Source of the DNA: an uncultured Clostridia bacterium
GTDB lineage: Bacteria; Bacillota; Clostridia; Christensenellales; Aristaeellaceae
DNA: 23,721 bases
Reading direction: 5' to 3'
Assembly (NCBI GenBank): GCA_937886445.1
Contig: CALGBY010000126.1
Span: forward strand, 1 to 23,721
Shown here: positions 21,310 to 23,721 of the stretch, in pieces
How positions within the stretch are numbered: position 1 is the first letter of the stretch
Layout of the letters: each line of letters opens with the position of its first letter
The notes under the pieces: generated by a model
What the model was told of the DNA's origin: nothing
Database searches by the model: none
Seen by the model: the letters and a program-made list of their open reading frames with translations, nothing else
Position numbers and translations under genes: made by a program

Positions 21310-23666
21310 GTCTCACCCCGCGCGGGGTGAGTGGATTGAAATAAAGACTTTGAAATTGAACGCCGTGAGATGGAGGTCTCACCCCGCGCGGGGTGAGTGG
21401 ATTGAAATACTTTTTCTGATGCGAACCGAAATAAAGGCTTTGTCTCACCCCGCGCGGGGTGAGTGGATTGAAATATAAGTGAGGCACCGTATGGAGATCA
21501 GGGAAGCGTCTCACCCCGCGCGGGGTGAGTGGATTGAAATAACTGGGACAATGATACCGGCCTGTGCCGCAACAACGTCTCACCCCGCGCGGGGTGAGTG
21601 GATTGAAATATCAGGCCCATGATTTCATTCACCGCGGTCTGCACGTCTCACCCCGCGCGGGGTGAGTGGATTGAAATTTCATCGCCTTCCGGTCCTCCCA
21701 GTAGGCGATCCTGTCTCACCCCGCGCGGGGTGAGTGGATTGAAATAGTATAAATCAAAATACTGCCCGAACTGCGGCGGTCTCACCCCGCGCGGGGTGAG
21801 TGGATTGAAATTTCCTGCTGCGCGACAACCGGGCAAAAAATATGGTCTCACCCCGCGCGGGGTGAGTGGATTGAAATTATGTGAAGGACATGCCGATCGC
21901 GATAGATGACGTCTCACCCCGCGCGGGGTGAGTGGATTGAAATATGGCCGTGCTTTATCAAGTTGGCAATGAATTTTTTGTCTCACCCCGCGCGGGGTGA
22001 GTGGATTGAAATATCCCGATAGGCAATCCAAAAGGAACCTTTGGGTCTCACCCCGCGCGGGGTGAGTGGATTGAAATACGATGCAGTACGCGCCCTTTCC
22101 TGCCCATTTCGTCTCACCCCGCGCGGGGTGAGTGGATTGAAATTCGTCCCCCTGTTTGTACCGCCATGCTCTGGCCAGTCTCACCCCGCGCGGGGTGAGT
22201 GGATTGAAATATCTCCGTGTAGGTCAGCCCGGCGATCAGGCCGTGTCTCACCCCGCGCGGGGTGAGTGGATTGAAATATCACCATGGCATGGTCCAGCAG
22301 ATCAATGCTCGTCTCACCCCGCGCGGGGTGAGTGGATTGAAATCGTTCATCGCCTCTATCTGCTGTCTGATGGTCTCAGTCTCACCCCGCGCGGGGTGAG
22401 TGGATTGAAATTCTTTCATCAGCGCTACATTATCCGTCACGAGGGTCTCACCCCGCGCGGGGTGAGTGGATTGAAATACCTCCGATGATTTCTGCCAGTT
22501 CCAACACGGCTTCGTCTCACCCCGCGCGGGGTGAGTGGATTGAAATTACGTGAAAGACCCCGTAGAAACGGTAAAGCCCGTCTCACCCCGCGCGGGGTGA
22601 GTGGATTGAAATACCGTGAGCGTGTGGCTGTACAGCCCGAGGCAGGTCTCACCCCGCGCGGGGTGAGTGGATTGAAATGACAATGCGCGGAAAATCGCGC
22701 TGCACCAGATGGTCTCACCCCGCGCGGGGTGAGTGGATTGAAATCTTGAATAATTCAAAGTCGGTTTTTTTCATTGTTGTCTCACCCCGCGCGGGGTGAG
22801 TGGATTGAAATATGCTGGCGAACTTTATGCCATCCTCAATAACCGTCTCACCCCGCGCGGGGTGAGTGGATTGAAATAATACGGTCTTTGTCCTCATCGG
22901 GTTTCTGTTCAGTCTCACCCCGCGCGGGGTGAGTGGATTGAAATATCGGCATGAAGGCTGCCGGTTTCGCCGTGGTGGTCTCACCCCGCGCGGGGTGAGT
23001 GGATTGAAATAACAATGTCAACAACAACGGCAACGCGAACACGGTCTCACCCCGCGCGGGGTGAGTGGATTGAAATCATTCATCGCGGTTGAATGCACCC
23101 ACGCCAAGCGTCTCACCCCGCGCGGGGTGAGTGGATTGAAATACAAAAGGCGTAGGCGACCCGGTAGAAGTAAGTTGTCTCACCCCGCGCGGGGTGAGTG
23201 GATTGAAATTCTGATAGCGGTATCTACCGCCTTGCAATCGTTGGTCTCACCCCGCGCGGGGTGAGTGGATTGAAATACTCGGCATCATTGTCATCCTCGT
23301 CTTCTTCGTCCGTCTCACCCCGCGCGGGGTGAGTGGATTGAAATTCCTTCGCCTCAGCAGCGATCTGCTGCTGCCTCTGTCTCACCCCGCGCGGGGTGAG
23401 TGGATTGAAATAGGATCGCGTTGTATATGCTCGCGCCGGCCATCACGTCTCACCCCGCGCGGGGTGAGTGGATTGAAATTACGTTCGACAGCATTTGCCG
23501 GAACGTGGAATGAGTCTCACCCCGCGCGGGGTGAGTGGATTGAAATCTGAATGAATAAGAAAGGACGTGAATCAGATGGGTCTCACCCCGCGCGGGGTGA
23601 GTGGATTGAAATTTTTACCCGGCTGACGGCATCGGCGGAAGCGCTATCGTCTCACCCCGCGCGGGG
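21310..23666 (+). CRISPR. Type I-C CRISPR array, 35 full repeats plus one truncated, 35 spacers
   Basis: The repeat is 33 nt, apparently identical in all 35 full copies (first 21310-21342, last 23580-23612). It consists of GT, the perfect 20-nt palindrome CTCACCCCGCGCGGGGTGAG, then TGGATTGAAAT. The palindrome forms the Cas5c hairpin; the final 11 nt (TGGATTGAAAT) would be the crRNA 5' handle. Spacer lengths are 32 nt (1), 33 (17), 34 (8), 35 (5) and 36 (4); all spacers differ. A 36th repeat (23649-23666) keeps only its first 18 nt, marking the old, distal end. Direction is set by the leader beside cas2 and the broken distal repeat. Several spacers translate into protein-like peptides, including ones that appear to cover start codons, consistent with phage or plasmid genes. 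Long reading frames across the array are artefacts of the 33-nt palindromic repeat. Confidence 0.99.
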
Positions 23667-23721
23667 CAGGGTCATCTCATTTAAAAATGCGGTAGGCAAA
23701 CAAGCACAGTCAAGAAAACAG
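23667..23721. other. Unassigned sequence after truncated repeat
   Basis: After 18 perfect repeat bases the sequence switches at once to CAGGGTCATCTCATTTAAAA and further AT-rich sequence. There is no spacer or repeat similarity. It could be native flank, a deletion join, or the end of an insertion sequence that cut the array; too little is visible to decide. Confidence 0.4.

Noticed and set aside
21150..21430. Ten-base match GCGAACCGAA between the leader and spacer 2
   Set aside because: With 35 spacers such a match is expected by chance at an appreciable rate; it is too short to mean self-targeting.
21299..23550. Reading frames on both strands across the array with repeated FNPLTPRGVR or SHPARGEWIEI peptides
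   Set aside because: They arise from the 33-nt palindromic repeat and spacers whose length is a multiple of three; they are not genes.

Overview
The window looks like chromosome from a Gram-positive Clostridia-type bacterium (Bacillota), probably a gut or other host-associated anaerobe. The evidence is near-consensus sigma-A promoters, strong AGGAGG-type ribosome binding sites, many ATGA and TAATG gene overlaps, a divergent clostridial-style MurC, and a solute-binding-protein / GDPD / Cof-phosphatase neighbourhood. The species cannot be named from the sequence. By eye, 0-5 kb and 8.7-13 kb are GC-rich, while 13.1-21.3 kb (the cas operon) is clearly AT-richer, which fits an acquired CRISPR-Cas module.

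Layout. 1-4.8 kb is a metabolic region. A secreted sugar- or glycerophosphodiester-type ABC solute-binding protein lies on the minus strand. It is divergent from a plus-strand secreted propeller-like protein, a glycerophosphodiester phosphodiesterase and a Cof-type HAD phosphatase. The divergent region carries two sigma-A promoters and a cre/LacI-like operator. 5-8.2 kb is a minus-strand accessory cluster: a protein with a C-terminal gamma-glutamylcyclotransferase-like domain, a putative HTH/WYL-like regulator, and a Bro-N-Fic fusion whose promoter contains a copy of a motif that recurs as a perfect dyad inside its own coding sequence. 8.48-8.64 kb is a MITE-like element with terminal inverted repeats and a chain of overlapping mini-hairpins. 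A second, partial copy lies at 28-101. 8.7-13 kb holds a divergent MurC coupled by a stop/start overlap to two secreted proteins of unknown function, closed by a strong terminator.

13.36-23.67 kb is a complete type I-C CRISPR-Cas locus in canonical order: cas3-cas5c-cas8c(-internal cas11c)-cas7-cas4-cas1-cas2, then a leader and an array. The array has 35 full 33-nt repeats, one abruptly truncated distal repeat and 35 spacers of 32-36 nt. Cas5c processes the crRNA; Cas8c, Cas11c, Cas7 and Cas5c form Cascade; Cas3 degrades the target; Cas1, Cas2 and Cas4 acquire spacers. The operon promoter lies at 13386-13414 and is overlaid by nested inverted repeats.

I see no wholly new multi-gene system. 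The most promising undescribed signals are the self-motif of the Bro-N-Fic gene, the hairpin-chain MITE in the presumed murC 5' untranslated region, the dyad-rich cas promoter, the structured CRISPR leader and the sharply truncated array end.
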